Shown: in pieces, positions 1 to 11,013 of the stretch
Position numbering within the stretch: the stretch's first letter is position 1
Layout: every line of letters begins with the position of its first letter
Notes under the pieces: generated by a model
Told to the model about the DNA's origin: nothing
Seen by the model: the letters and a program-made list of their open reading frames with translations, nothing else
The model's database searches: none
NCBI RefSeq assembly: GCF_008831285.2
Contig: NC_045143.1
Coordinates: forward strand, 20,730,854 to 20,794,853
DNA: 64,000 nucleotides
Source of the DNA: Nymphaea colorata
Taxonomy: Eukaryota; Streptophyta; Magnoliopsida; Nymphaeales; Nymphaeaceae
Direction of reading: 5' to 3'
Made by a program: the position numbers and the translations under genes

Positions 1-1531
1 GAGCAGTTGTTGGAACTGATCGTCGAGTATACACTACTCTTGAAAACTGAGTAGGTGAAGACATGTTGTTGGTCTGAGTAGATGAAGGTGTGTTGTCCAA
101 CTGAGTATTTGTGGTTGTCTCCAACTCATCAATAATTCTTTCACTTTGTGCATGGAATGAATCAGCCCCTTGGCCTAATATTTCAGCATTCAGCAATGAA
201 TCATATACATCATCTCTTATATTAAGTGTTGCTTGTGACTCCTTTAAATCCTTCAACCTGAGCTCGTCAAAAACATGTCGTGAAATATACACGCGCCCAG
301 TCTTTGGATTCTAACACCTATAGCCCTTATAATTTTCTGCATAACCCACAAATTTGCCCATAACAGCTCGATACTGAAACTTATTTCTCAAGGAAACATC
401 AACATCTACATAATAGACACACCCAAAAACACGTAGTTCATTATAATTTTGTTATTCTTGGTGTAAAATAAGAAAATGAGATTTTCCTTCAAGCAGAGAC
501 AATGGCAGTCGATTAATGACATGAACAACAGTATGAAAAGCTTCAGTCCACAAATTCATGGGTAGATCTATGTCATGCATCATACTTAGTGCACTTTCAA
601 CTATGTGTCTATGTTTTCTTTCAGCAATGCTATTCTGTTGTGGTGTGTGTTGACAAAAAATCTATCTAGTGATCTCATGATTTAGTAAATACTCAATAAA
701 ATCATTTGAAATGAACTCACCACTACCATCACATTGGAAATGCACGATATTACTATAGTATTGTTTTGGACCAAGGCATGGAATTGAGTGAACAAGCGAA
801 AAACCTCTTATTTTCTTTTCATGAAATGAATCCAAGTGTAACGAGAATAAGAATCAATAAAAACAACATAATATCTACTCCCAGAAGAAGAAGAAATAGG
901 AGCAGGCCCCCAAACATCAGAATATATGGTATCAAATAACTTTGAAGCTCGCTTATTTATTGATTGAAAATGGTGAGCATGACTCTTACAAATATGATAG
1001 CTTGAGTACATGCTAGACTCATTTATTGGACTTAAACTAGACTTTTGTAATAGTTCGTCTGCAACAAGACTTTGAATGAAAGACCGACTACAATGTGCTA
1101 AACGACCATGCCAAATGGATGGCTTATCATACTCTGCTATATTGACATCACTATGACTGGGAAAAGATGAATCTGAAACACAAGAATTGGACACCTTTGG
1201 AGCTTCTTTAATGACGTATATGTCTTCTTTGCGAACACCCTCAACGAATGTCTTCTTGGTTCGAGCATCCTTGACATAAACAGAAGAACGAGTAAACTCA
1301 ACAGAGGAATGAGTATCATCAATAAGCTTTGACACAAAAATGATATTTTTCTTGACATTTGGAACCTAAAGAACATTCTTTAAAGGTATGGAAGAATGAG
1401 CCATGGATATATGTGCATTTCCAATATGTGATATTTTGTGATGAGAACTATCTCCTGTGACAACTGAGCCTTTAGCTAAATAAGGAAGAACACTATAAAG
1501 CTTACCTGCGCCACCGGTCACATGGGATGCA
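1..1531 (-). pseudogene. Copia D protease-integrase remnant
   Basis: Translated on the minus strand this stretch resumes just past the protease active site and runs through the GAG-pre-integrase box (WHGRLAHCSRSF), the zinc-binding CHICKSHAHHF segment and the integrase start (SDVWGPAP, then FIDSYSRYTW). Below 807 it continues as a decayed integrase C-terminus and the linker toward RT, ending at the window edge. Stops interrupt it at 1366-1368 and 808-810. The match to copia C (31156-30200) is collinear. It is a dead polyprotein segment, not a host gene. Confidence 0.85.
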
Positions 1532-2734
1532 GTCAGTGTTGTACGTATCGTACGATACAAGCCTGTATCGTACGATACATACTATACCGTTTTGAAAATA
1601 CGATACGATACACCCCCCGTATTTTAAATAGGGGGTGTATCGTTCATGTATCGCACGTATCGTGCGATACATGGCCCATATCGTACGATACACGACGATA
1701 CACCCCGTATCATACGATACGGGGTGGTGCGATACAATGCCCATATCGTACGATACAGGGCGATACACCCTGTATCGTACAATACGGGCTGATTTCACAG
1801 AACGCCCGAGACCTACTTATTCGACTTTTTTTTTTTTGAAAAATACCCTCTGTTCTTCATTTCTCACACTCGGATACTGCCATCAAGGATGGCGATCGTT
1901 AATTTTCACCATCAAAAAGTTGATTTTCACTGTGAAATTGAAGATTAAGAGGTTGATTTGTGCGTGGGTGGTTGATTTTCGTTGGGAGGAAAGAGGTTTT
2001 CTTCATTTCTTCTTCGTAAGGTATGAAATCTCATGTTTTTACCATATATTCATATTTTTTACCGTACAATCGTAGATTGAAAGATTTTGAATGTTTTTCA
2101 TTAAGTTTACTATAGGATTTCGTTTTTTTTTTTTGAAGATATGGATCCTATATGGCAACGATGCGAAAGGGTGAAGGAGAATAACCACATGAAACTCAAA
2201 TGTAGCTTTTGTGGGAATACATTTTCAAGATGGATTAGTAGAATGAAACACCATTTGGCAGGGACTTCCAAAGATGGTCTCCTTGTGTTGGAGGACCAAA
2301 CAAACATTTGCCTTTATTTGTGCGTCAACAATGTTTATATATGCTTCATGCTTTACGTCAAAAGAGGATACAAAAAGAAATTGAAGAGACAAATGTAAGC
2401 TATGAGCCTTTGGAAGATGACGAAGAAGAGGAAGAAACTTATGAATGTGATGATGAAGATGATAACAGTTTAAGAAGAGATTTGGAGACCTCAAGAGGTA
2501 GAGATCGTAGAGGAAAAGAGATCATGTATGAAGGAAGTCGATCTGACATAACGGGAAGGAAGAGAAGAGGCACAACAAATATTAGGGTCAGGCGTGGTAT
2601 GCGACCACCTAGTGGTAGAGTTCTTACTGGTAGGTCTAGTGTTGGTTCTATTAAGAGCTTTTTCCCTTCATATACTAGCCCACGTGGTCAGCCGCAGATT
2701 CGTGCTGCTATAACATCTAAAGATATGCTATATC
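1532..2734 (+). mobile_element. hAT-like insertion with BED transposase remnant
   Basis: Comparison with copia C shows that copia D is broken inside the protease codons: its reading stops at about 1531 and resumes at about 2735. The 1.2 kb between is foreign. It begins with CAGTG-type sequence and an array of palindromes (1541-1790), followed by a spacer and the N-terminal part of a BED zinc-finger transposase. The central and C-terminal hAT domains are absent, so this is a deletion derivative. I see only a 3-4 bp overlap (TGC/TGCA) at the junctions, not a clean 8-bp duplication, so the exact ends and class are inferred. Confidence 0.6.
1541..1790. repeat. Array of 14-bp palindrome GTATCGTACGATAC
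   Basis: Seven copies, exact or with one mismatch, of the self-complementary 14-mer GTATCGTACGATAC start at 1545, 1565, 1657, 1678, 1707, 1743 and 1772. Between them a 12-nt inverted repeat (1606-1617 with 1631-1642, CGATACACCCCC) can form a hairpin with a 13-nt loop. The array sits at the outer edge of the BED-transposase insertion. Subterminal repeat clusters are known transposase-binding sites in hAT elements; assigning that role here is inference. Confidence 0.8.
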
Positions 2735-2778
2735 TGCAACACCAAAATCCACATACCATTGTCCTTCATTTTGCTTAA
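2141..2778 (+). pseudogene. BED zinc-finger transposase N-terminus, frameshifted
   Basis: From the ATG at 2141 the reading frame begins MDPIWQRCERVKENN and carries a BED-type finger, C-x2-C in LKCSFCGNTF followed by MKHHLAG (His-His). At about 2275-2290 the frame shifts. The second frame (from about 2285) gives a collinear continuation with a short helical stretch (QQCLYMLHALRQKRIQKE), an acidic run of Asp/Glu, and an RGTTNIRVRRG basic stretch. This order (BED finger, acidic linker, basic linker) is typical of plant hAT-derived proteins before the DUF659 domain. DUF659 and the hAT dimerisation domain are missing. The last codons run into copia D sequence, so the stop at 2776-2778 is not the native one. 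Confidence 0.7.
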
Positions 2779-3785
2779 TATTGACTTTAGACATGGTTGT
2801 CATTAAAATCTGTTGCATATCAATAAGAATGTTTGATGCTGCAATCGTGTTCGATCCAGTTGACCCTACTGCCTTATTGTCACGTCTGACTTGTTTTCCC
2901 TTGTTTTGAGGGTTCTGTCAACATTCTGACTTCACATGAGCTCTCTTATTGCAACAAAAGCAAGTAGGTATCCTTCTTGATACATTTGCCTGAGCATTTG
3001 TATTTGGGATTGGAAGAATACCTCTTCCCATGTCTGCCTGTGAGTTCCAAACCCTAGGACAACTTCCTTGCAAAGCATGGGTCCCGGTGATTAACACATT
3101 GTGACTGCCAGAAGGAAATAATGCTTGTCGTTGTATACGACTTGCTTCAAGTTGAATCAATTTTGCTTTCAGGTCTTCAAAAGAGGGAAGAACAGGTAAT
3201 ACCTCTACAGCAGTGTAGAAAACATCAAAATCTGACCCCAAACCACTCAAAGCCTGTTATACATTGTCCTTGTCACTGACTGGGTGCCCGATGATTGCAA
3301 GTTAGTCACTGACATTTTTGATTTCATGTATGTATTCCAAAACTAAACGTGTTCCTCGCTTGATATCCTGAAATTGCCTCTTGAGTTGTAGAAATCTTGC
3401 TTCCGATAATTGAGAATATGTGGTAGCGAGTACATTCCACAACTCCAATGCTGAAAGATCATCATCAATGCCCGCGAGAACTTCTTCTGACAATGTGGAG
3501 GTGATATATGCAGATTGATCATGTGCCATCCACGTTTCATATTCAGAATTAATTTCAGCAACGGGTTTCTTGAATTTGCCTTGCAGCATTCTACACCTCT
3601 CGCAAGATCCATTCGGGTGGCACAGGTGTGGTGCCATTGAGATGCCCATAGAGACAGTGACTCTTGATGAAAGGAACTATTTGACGTTTCCAAGTCAAAT
3701 AGTTGTTGTGATTCAGCTTTTGGAAGATGAGCTGAGAGAGGAAACTGGACGACAATATGGAAGAATTGCGGTTGTGATGGTCCAT
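2735..3785 (-). pseudogene. Copia D gag remnant
   Basis: The minus-strand frame opens with MDHHNRNSSILSSSFLSQL at 3785 and shows the copia gag hallmark NNYLTWKRQIVPFI. It continues with a frame change between about 3600 and 3700 through LRRQFQDIKRGT-like sequence to a CCHC knuckle (CFCCNKRAHVKSEC) near 2920-2960. The protease active site (VDSG in copia C) reads VDFG here and is cut off at the insertion. Stops occur at 3302-3304, about 3251 and 2918-2920; the last is TGA where copia C has TGG. The knuckle binds RNA in the virus-like particle in live relatives; this copy is dead. Confidence 0.85.
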
Positions 3786-3849
3786 GGTTGATTTTGAGGC
3801 TAAATGTATAAGGATGAAGGCTTACGGTAGGTACAAGGGTAGACGATAG

Positions 3850-4125
3850 CAACCAAAAAAACAAGGAATTTTAGATTAGGGCAGATGTCAAGAACAAGGG
3901 CAAGGATCAAGGATTCTAGGGTTAAGTCAAAGATTTTAGGGTTATGGCAAAAAACCAGAAATTACGGCAAAAATTAGGGCAAAGATTTTAGGGTAGGGCA
4001 GGGATCAAGGATTTTAGGGTCAGGTCAAATATTTTAGGGTTAGGGCAGAAAAACAAAAATTAGGGTAGAGATTTTAGGGTTAGGTAGAAAACAGAAATTA
4101 GGGCAGAGAATGAGACTTCTTACCG
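3850..4125 (-). repeat. Copia leader rich in telomere-like TTAGGG motifs
   Basis: Between the primer-binding site and gag of copia D lies a degenerate array of a roughly 20-40 bp unit built around ATTTTAGGGTTAGGGCAGA, with more than ten TAGGG cores. On the element's sense strand these read CCCTAA. The leader of copia C (32730-32900) has the same character but is less regular. The motif resembles the plant telomere repeat TTTAGGG without forming a perfect array. It is most likely an untranslated leader feature of this family. Confidence 0.7.
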
Positions 4126-4149
4126 GACAATTTCAGTGGCAACAACCTT

Positions 4150-4161
4150 GCTCTGATACCA
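4150..4161 (-). promoter_or_regulatory. Primer-binding site of copia D
   Basis: The minus strand reads TGGTATCAGAGC directly after the LTR end, the standard complement of the 3' end of plant initiator tRNA-Met used to prime minus-strand DNA synthesis in copia elements. Confidence 0.92.
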
Positions 4162-4379
4162 TGTAAGGTTTAGATATATTACGCCAAACCACTAGATGGA
4201 ATCCTTTGTAGATGCGAGAGGAGAAGAAGAGGAGGTGACTGCACGTGCAATAGAGAGAGAAAAGAAAAGAGGGCAGCAACCGTGGCCCTTCCTCATTGTC
4301 ATTAATATAACCTAATTTATGTTACAAGTACAGAAAACAACAAGCATTTACAAGTATGCCACCGCCCATTATGTTTGGG

Positions 4380-5473
4380 TAGGCCTGGGCGTCGGGTCGG
4401 GCCGCCGCCGGGTCGCAGATTTCAACTATCGGGCTTAACTTTAGTGAGCCCGGCCCGGCCTGATATCTTGAGGGGCCGGGCCTAGTTATCACTTCTAAAC
4501 CCGGCCCGGCCCGAGAGGCCCGTTAGGTCAATCGACTCACGACTGATTTCTAATTTTCTCACTCATTCCTCTTTCCTCAATCCCTGATTTGTGATTTCCT
4601 TCCTCCCGCGCCCTCCCTCCCCGTCGCATTTGGCAGAGCCGCTGCGCTGCTGCACCGTCGCCACCGCTCCAATCTCCACCACTGGGCCACCGTCGCTCTT
4701 TCGCACCTCTCTCGCACCTCTCTGTTTCTCACATCCGTTCACAAGAACCTGAGAAAGTTGAGGAATCATAGGGTAAAGCAACCGCGACCTGGGTGCACGG
4801 GCAGAATTACATGATAACATGCCTAATCTGATGATATCACGGGAAGAATTTGTTGGAAAGATTCTTCTGTTTTCCAAATGTCTTTGAGTCCATGATAACA
4901 TGCTGTTAATATTGTTCTTCCTTATTTTTATGCATTCGGTTGCCATTTTCATAGTATGTGCTCAATCTATTCTGGAGATACACAAAGTAATTTCATACGA
5001 AGCCACACTATTTTGATTAATCTGTGGAAAGGGGCGACAAATTAAGTGGAGAAATGTTGAGGCTTGCTGCTGCTAATGTTGGTGAAGCTAAGAAGGAGAA
5101 CGTGATTGAGGTTGTGCCTTCAATGGACACGGTGGTTAAGGTGTTCTGTGTCCACACAGAGCCGAACTTCTCGTTGCCATGGCAGAGGAAGCAGCAGTAT
5201 AGCTCACTGTACTGTCGATGGGGTCGTTGGCAGGGCGGAGAGCTGACGGGGAGGAGGAGGAGAGACGGAGACGGCCGTGTGGGCATCAGGCCGACCCGAC
5301 AAGACCCGGTCCGCCAGTTAACAAAAACGGGCCGGGCTGGACCTCGGGCATGGTCGACCAGGCCCGGTACCCGGCCCGTCAAATAATCGGGCCGGGTATT
5401 GGGCCCGATGGGCTGACCTGGGCCGGGTCTTACCGGGCCGGGCCAGCCCAGCCCGGCCCGATGCCCAGGCCTA
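4380..5473. mobile_element. Non-autonomous hAT element carrying gene fragments
   Basis: A 1094-bp element flanked by perfect 8-bp target duplications TGTTTGGG (4372-4379 and 5474-5481). Its inverted ends read TAGGCCTGGGCGTCGGGTCG and, from the right, TAGGCCTGGGCATCGGGCCG. Both ends continue into GC-rich arrays of GGGCC/CCGGGC. Eight-bp duplications and short TIRs are diagnostic of hAT. There is no transposase; the interior instead contains exon-like GC-rich sequence, including a DEG9-like protease fragment (5027-5206). It must have been mobilised in trans. It lies in the LTR of copia D and is therefore younger than that insertion. Confidence 0.9.
5027..5206 (+). pseudogene. DEG9: Captured DEG9-like serine protease fragment
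   Basis: The plus-strand frame encodes an N-terminal linker, then [20 protein letters not shown] and the directly following [12 protein letters not shown]. This is the highly conserved segment at the start of the protease domain of plant DegP-type protease DEG9, recognised from knowledge of that family. After QYSS the frame runs into unrelated sequence, so the catalytic His, Asp and Ser regions and the PDZ domain are absent. About 60 codons remain, without stops. It lies wholly within the hAT element 4380-5473, so I read it as host gene sequence picked up by the transposon. The parent gene is not in the window. Confidence 0.7.
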
Positions 5474-5540
5474 TGTTTGGGTGTATGGGCAAGATGGATC
5501 GGGTCTAGGCAGACCCAATCCAATTCATACAATCTTAACA

Positions 5541-6929
5541 CCAGCATGTTTCTAGTAGCATGAAAAATGTGTTCATAAATTTCACCTAAAATATCTAATT
5601 TCATCTTAGAAAGGCCACATATGATCATATATAGGACCTACAAGCATGGAACAACTAAACATCAAATTGGAAACAAATGGAGGTGCACAATAGAATAAAA
5701 ACATACTTATATATCCCTGCATGTGCGGTACACTTTCATATTTGAAATTTGAACTAAAGTCATCCATGGCTGCACTTCGTCTTTGCCATCCTAGTGTTTA
5801 TCATATGAAAATCAAGATCCGTTGAATTCAGTTGGAAATTAAGGCAATTCCCAGCATCCATTGTGTCCACCTCAGGAAGATACAACAAAACTAAGGTTGA
5901 AAAAGTCTTTGACTACTTGCGACCACCTGAAGACCCAATCATAATAATTAACTGGTTACATCGCTAAGTCACTCATAACCATGTAATTGAAACACAATTC
6001 ATTCACCATAACAAGGCTGGAGCCACCTCAAGTCATGGGAACAAACTCCATACAGGTCACTAGATTTGAGTTTCTCATGTAAGAAAAAAGATGGCCACAA
6101 GGCACCTCACTGTCCTAATTAAAATCTCACAGGAAATACAAATGTTGAACTAAAACTGGGCAAATGCTTGATTTACACTGTCTAACTGTCAACGACTCAA
6201 CAGTACAAGATTCTGACGTTATCAACTCCCCAATTCAGCTAGTCTGCCGTGCAGACCGAATTTTTGAATAAGCAGGAGTGTAAATTCTTATGCAACCAAG
6301 CATCTGGTTTAATATGTAATGCCAGTACATACCAATGTTAAACACACACCCTGAAAGGAAAATGGATGGCAGCATCTGGAATGGTAGCAACCTAAAAATG
6401 ATCAAACCAAGGTCGATCAGATGAATTCAAACTGGAAGAAAGAAAAAATATTGTCAAGGCATGATCATGAGATAAAGGCTCACAAAGACAATGCCTGTCA
6501 TATGAAAAACATAATCCTGAACTATGATGAAATCTGGAACTATGTTGTAAGCCACACTCCTGCATGTAAACTCCTTATCATAGTCCCAAATGTGCTTTAT
6601 CGCGAAAAACAGCTTCAGCCTTAAGGTGTCTTTAAAGGGAACAATCTCACCCTACTTTAAAAAGTATCACAAAAAAGTATTTTTCATGAGAACACCACAA
6701 TGTTATCATGATATTATCGCAATATTTTTCATCTAAACAAATCCTTATTTAATTAACTTTTAGGCCAAGTTTGATGCTCTGGATAAATGTTACTTCAGAA
6801 AAAAAAATCATGAAAATCAAGATGCTATTTTGAAATGCATCAACAAGGGCTGAGGAAATCCTAGAATTTCCTTTGTTCATGGATCTACAAAATTGGGGTG
6901 AGTGAAGTCGGTTTTGTAGGGGTCCCACT
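5541..6929. other. Intergenic, no gene recognised
   Basis: AT-rich unique-looking sequence between copia D and a repeat region. A 67-codon open frame at 6421-6624 has no recognisable motif and is probably chance. I see no transposon end, RNA gene or promoter that I can support. Confidence 0.5.
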
Positions 6930-7526
6930 TTTTTCGCCTGCTCAGTCGTTGGATGAGGATTTTACCTTTCCACCTCCACCACCACGGAAATCACACTGCC
7001 TTATGAGCTGGAGGACCTTGCCCTCCTCCAACGTGCTGCATCAGCATTTGGCCAACCATAGACAGTAATAGCAGCTCCTTCTACAACTTGCGACGCTCAA
7101 GATAGCCTTCAGCTTCCTCACCAATTGCCACTAGTATTTCACCTGCTTAGTAATGGGTGAGGATTTCACCTGTTTCACCTTCACTACCCATGGTTCCTCT
7201 TCTTCATCAACTGCAACCCGTATTTCACCTGCTTAGTCATGGAATGAAGATTTCACCCCTTTCCCCTCCACTACGCATGGTCATCACATGGTCTGATGAG
7301 CTGGAGGACCCTGCCCCCTTGGAATGTGTTCTGCTGGCATGGGTATCTGCAGCCATTACCACCCACCACAGACAGCAGCAGCAGATCCTTATACCACCTA
7401 CGATGCCCAAGATCACCTTCCTCTGCCTCACCAACTCCAACCAACCGACATTCTACCAGCCAGTGTCTTACAAGGGCAAGTCATTGTCTGCTCACCATGG
7501 TGAGGCAGAGTGGATGCACCCATGAG
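6930..7526. repeat. Degenerate tandem repeat, about 290-bp period
   Basis: A block with CACCTGCTTAGTCATGGATGA-like and GATGAGCTGGAGGACCYTGCC-like text occurs near 6934-7025 and again near 7229-7320. A shorter internal copy (CACCTGCTTAGTAATGGGTGAGG) lies at 7140-7165. Open frames on both strands here (for example 7157-7525) arise from the repeat and match no protein I know. Confidence 0.55.
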
Positions 7527-9013
7527 CTAAGTCACATGGACTCTTCTATTTTGCTGCCACACCTGGGTCAACGTGACTCGGGTGCAGGTGCAGACATGGG
7601 CACGGCTCCAACTTGCACCCGAGCCCAGTCAACACGAGTCAAATGTGGTCAGCCGCACCAGAGTATATTCATCCAATTCTGACGTGCACCCAACTCGCGT
7701 CAAACTCGAGTCGGGTGCGGTCAAACCACGTCCGGTCTAAATATGTCTCATTTTTTTGGTTTTTTGTTTTAGTTTGTTAAAACATAAACGAAAAGGGGGT
7801 CAGGGCTTTGACTCTTTTCAGTCGGAGCCCTCACCCCTGCTACCTTTGCATGTGCCCTGCCGTGCAGCATGCTCCTCCTTCTGGTGATCTAAACATTTTT
7901 CTAGTGACCGGCGGGCAATCTTCCACAAGCAGCGGCAGTCTTCAAACTTTTTCCGGTGACGAGAGAAATTGGTTCAGCTACCACCCAACAACGAGGTTAC
8001 AAGAGGCATTGCTGAGCTGAGACTCCACCATTGCCATCTCATACGGTGACGAGAGCCGCTGTGTCTCCACCCCAATCTATTGGAAAACAAACAGATTGAA
8101 GCTGAAGACTCTAAACCCACCATAACCCAAACACACGCCAGATCCAGCAGGAGGAATCGCTCTATCTGTTCGTTTTCTTGTTGTGCCTTGTGTGTTTGTC
8201 TTTCATTACCTCTCTTTTAAGTCAATTTTACTGCTGTTTGATACTTTCATATCATGCCATTGTGGTGTACAGCCTATATGCCTACACAGCATATGGTTCT
8301 CAACTTCTCATGTTCTGTACTTCTGCAGTTCCGTGAACTGTGGTATACACTGCTGAGTGCTGGACTGCAATTGCTATTATTTATGTATATTATTTAGCAT
8401 TTTATTTAAGATACTTGTTCAGTTATTCTTGAATCTCCTACAAAAGTTTCAAAGTTCAACTAACAAATATATATTGTCAGCCATGTATATATACTTTGCA
8501 ACTGATATAGTGATATATTGTCATGTTATAAACTTACAATATAAGCTTTTGTATATCTGCATTATGCAGCCGGCCAGCTGTGGTCAGTGTTGTTCTTTTG
8601 AAGTTTTAATTTCAAATTTTCAATTTCTGCTACTTTTGTGTATATGCATTATGCAGCCAACCAGTTGTGGTCAGTGTTGTTCTTTTGAAGTTTTAATTTC
8701 AAATTTTCAATTTCTGCTTCTATGATTCTATCATTTTTTTATGCTCTATGTTAGACTGTTAGTATGTTATATTACTAATATAATATATTATATATAATAT
8801 ATGTTGTTCTGATATTTTCATATGCAATACAATTATGCAAGTATGTTATATGCATTAACAACTAAATTGTAATAATAATATATACATGCTCATGCTGTTA
8901 TATATATATAATAAATTAATAATATTAATAATAATAATAAAATACCCTCACCGCACTTAAAATTTTTGAGATGTGCCGCTCCGGCACCCGCACCCCGCAC
9001 TCATGTGACATAG
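7527..9013. mobile_element. Non-autonomous hAT element, CTAAGTCACA family
   Basis: A 1487-bp element flanked by perfect 8-bp duplications CCCATGAG (7519-7526 and 9014-9021). The left end is CTAAGTCACATGGACTC; the right end, read inward on the other strand, is CTATGTCACATGAGTGCGGG. Subterminal sequence is GC-rich with GGGTGC/GCACCC repeats. The interior has no transposase and includes an 87-bp tandem duplication and a long AT-rich tract (8750-8940). Its ends match those of 23600-23868 and 33530-34442, so they form one family. Confidence 0.88.
8547..8720. repeat. Tandem duplication, 87-bp unit
   Basis: Two adjacent copies of a unit containing ATTATGCAGCC and GTGGTCAGTGTTGTTCTTTT (8561 and 8648 as equivalent positions) differ at only a few bases. 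It lies inside the hAT element 7527-9013. Confidence 0.85.
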
Positions 9014-9021
9014 CCCATGAG

Positions 9022-11013
9022 TGGAGTAGAGGAGATGAGTGCTGACCTACCATTGATGTAGATGAAGAAGAAAAGCCCTCACCCTCCCAATTCCCACCCA
9101 AAGGAAATGCTGACTTGACACAAATCACTGCACCTGAGTGGTGTAGATCTGTTCTACCACAACTAGCTTTGGAAGGAAATTTTTCTCTCTCCCTCCTCCC
9201 CACAACCCCCCCCCCCCCCACCCTCCCACACCCGCACCCGCACCCCAGCCCAAAAAAAAAAAACTTAGAGATCTATAAGCTACAAATCCAGGTCCCTCAT
9301 CCAATTTGCTAGCTTCAAGGAATTAGAGATCCTAAGGTCTCCAATTTGTTCATTTAGGAGAAGGTGTTCCTCATATTGGAAAGGGTGCTAAGAGGTTTGG
9401 AAGACCAATATTTGAGACCCATGGGACTGGGCAATTGCTACTGAGGCTCTAGAGGAAATGGCAATGCTAGTTGATGGTCCCAATGATGTGTTGTGTGGCT
9501 CCGTGAGAGACACATAAAAGATGATTTTGAAGGGGATCATGGAAATGCTTCCTGCAAAGAAAGGGCAAATCTGTATCTTTTACTCTGTCTAAAGTAAACA
9601 TATGAGAGGCACGAGGTACTGTACCTGTTTAAGAAAGGGAAGACCTTGTTTTGGCTAATGTAATGAGTAGCATATGTTGAACTTCAGAATTGTCAGTAGG
9701 ACCTTCTGAATGTGTATTGATTGCTTTCCTGAGTCCATGGTAACCAAAGAAAATAAAGCATAGATGGAATCAAGGCATCAAGAGAAAAGAAATCAAGGTA
9801 CACATCACCATGCAATGTGAATATTGGATACAGGCATCCAAGTAATGAAATGATAAGAAGAAACCATGAATAATGTCACCCAGATAATCAAACAATACAT
9901 AATACACCCTGGATAAATCACTTATAAACACGTCACCTTGATTTAAAAATCCATTATTTCTATATCATGGATAAGATATACTTCCAGCCATCAAACTTGT
10001 CTTAGTATATCTTTCCAGTTTTGGTTTATCACAAAACCTTTAAAACAAAGTTAAATCTTTATCAACATATTTGAAAGAGAACCAGTATAAAACTCTTAAT
10101 CATGATTCAGAAGGACGATATCTACTTAACAACCAACTATGCACAACATTTTTTCTTCTTTTCCAATAATGTTTTATTTTCAAAATGTTTCTTATATTTG
10201 ATGAAATGTGCCCACCGGCCGCTAATAGAAAATTGTTCTGATGCATCTCATAGTTCTTGCATGGACCAACTGTTGTAATACATTTTAACTCTTCCGCATA
10301 AATGGAGTCAACAGTTTGCAACTTTGCAGATCAGAGGTGAATAAATAATCCAAGGGTGTCACAAGCAAAAAAACCCAATCATTGAAGCTGTAAAGAAGAA
10401 AGCCATCACCTGCTGCAGATTTAAGTGCTCGAGCTGTTAGTGTCCAGACACATATTCAAGATTAGAAGGTGGCGATTTCAAGTCGACAATGTGTCCATTT
10501 CCTGGAATGCTTTTTATGCACGAGAAGCACACAAGTAAGAATCCTCCAACAATGTGCATCCTCAGCACCCTTGAGTGTGGAAGCATTTGACACACTAGAT
10601 TGGTTCCTTGCAAAGGCATTGAAAAGCATATTTAAATGTTCATAGTGCACTTGCATCATCTTACTGAAATATCCACAAATATAATCCAAGGGCAATCTGA
10701 AAACTAAAGCAGTTGGCCCATATGTAAGGCATGTGGCAACGACATCTTAAAATAGAATTGGGCCAACTCTGATTAGTACAACAAAGATGTGAAATGGGAA
10801 AATAAAAATAAAAATAAAAAACAATACAAAGCTTACAAATGCCACAGCCGCTGAAAGCAATAAACTAATCATAATAACGAGAACAATTACAGCGAAATTC
10901 AATGGTTGAAGCAGGCCGCACAAAATGGCACGAAGGATACCAATTCATCTACAACACCCCTCACCCGCCTTTGAAAAGAACATGCTATCTCCCATCTTTT
11001 TCTACTCCCGAGT
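9022..11013. other. Intergenic, 3' side of the glycosyltransferase gene
   Basis: Mixed AT-rich sequence with a 14-bp poly-C run (9206-9219) and an A-run (9250-9261). The short open frames at 10100-10321 and 10437-10695 (minus) show no motif and overlap one another in different frames. The minus-strand 3' UTR of the gene at 11014 should lie in the right-hand few hundred bases, but I see no clear AATAAA signal on that strand. Confidence 0.5.

Larger units (their letters stand above)
1..5540 (-). mobile_element. Copia element D, interrupted and cut by window edge
   Basis: A Ty1/copia LTR retrotransposon on the minus strand. In its own orientation it reads 5' LTR (4162-5540), tRNA-Met primer-binding site (4150-4161), leader, gag (about 3785-2740), then protease and integrase (1531-1). 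RT, RNase H and the 3' LTR lie beyond the left edge. Its proteins align along their length with copia C (28111-33245), and the LTR without its insertion is about 277 bp against 295 bp in C, so I infer the same family. Two later insertions split it: 1532-2734 in the protease region and 4380-5473 in the LTR. Several stops and a frameshift make it inactive. Only one LTR is visible, so its age cannot be estimated here. Confidence 0.88.
4162..5540 (-). repeat. Copia D 5' LTR, split by a hAT element
   Basis: The LTR begins TGTTAAGATT (minus strand, from 5540) and ends CCTTACA at 4162, next to the primer-binding site. Subtracting the 1094-bp hAT element and one 8-bp duplication leaves about 277 bp. 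It shares with copia C the block around ATGGATCGGGTCT near its 5' end. The partner LTR is outside the window. Confidence 0.85.

Noticed and set aside
3850-4125. Internal telomere or subtelomere
   Set aside because: The TTTAGGG-like units are degenerate, irregularly spaced and lie exactly between the primer-binding site and gag of a copia element.
5017-5628. 203-codon minus frame rich in Pro, Arg and Gly
   Set aside because: It reads the GGGCC repeats at the end of the hAT element 4380-5473 and the antisense of the DEG9-like fragment.
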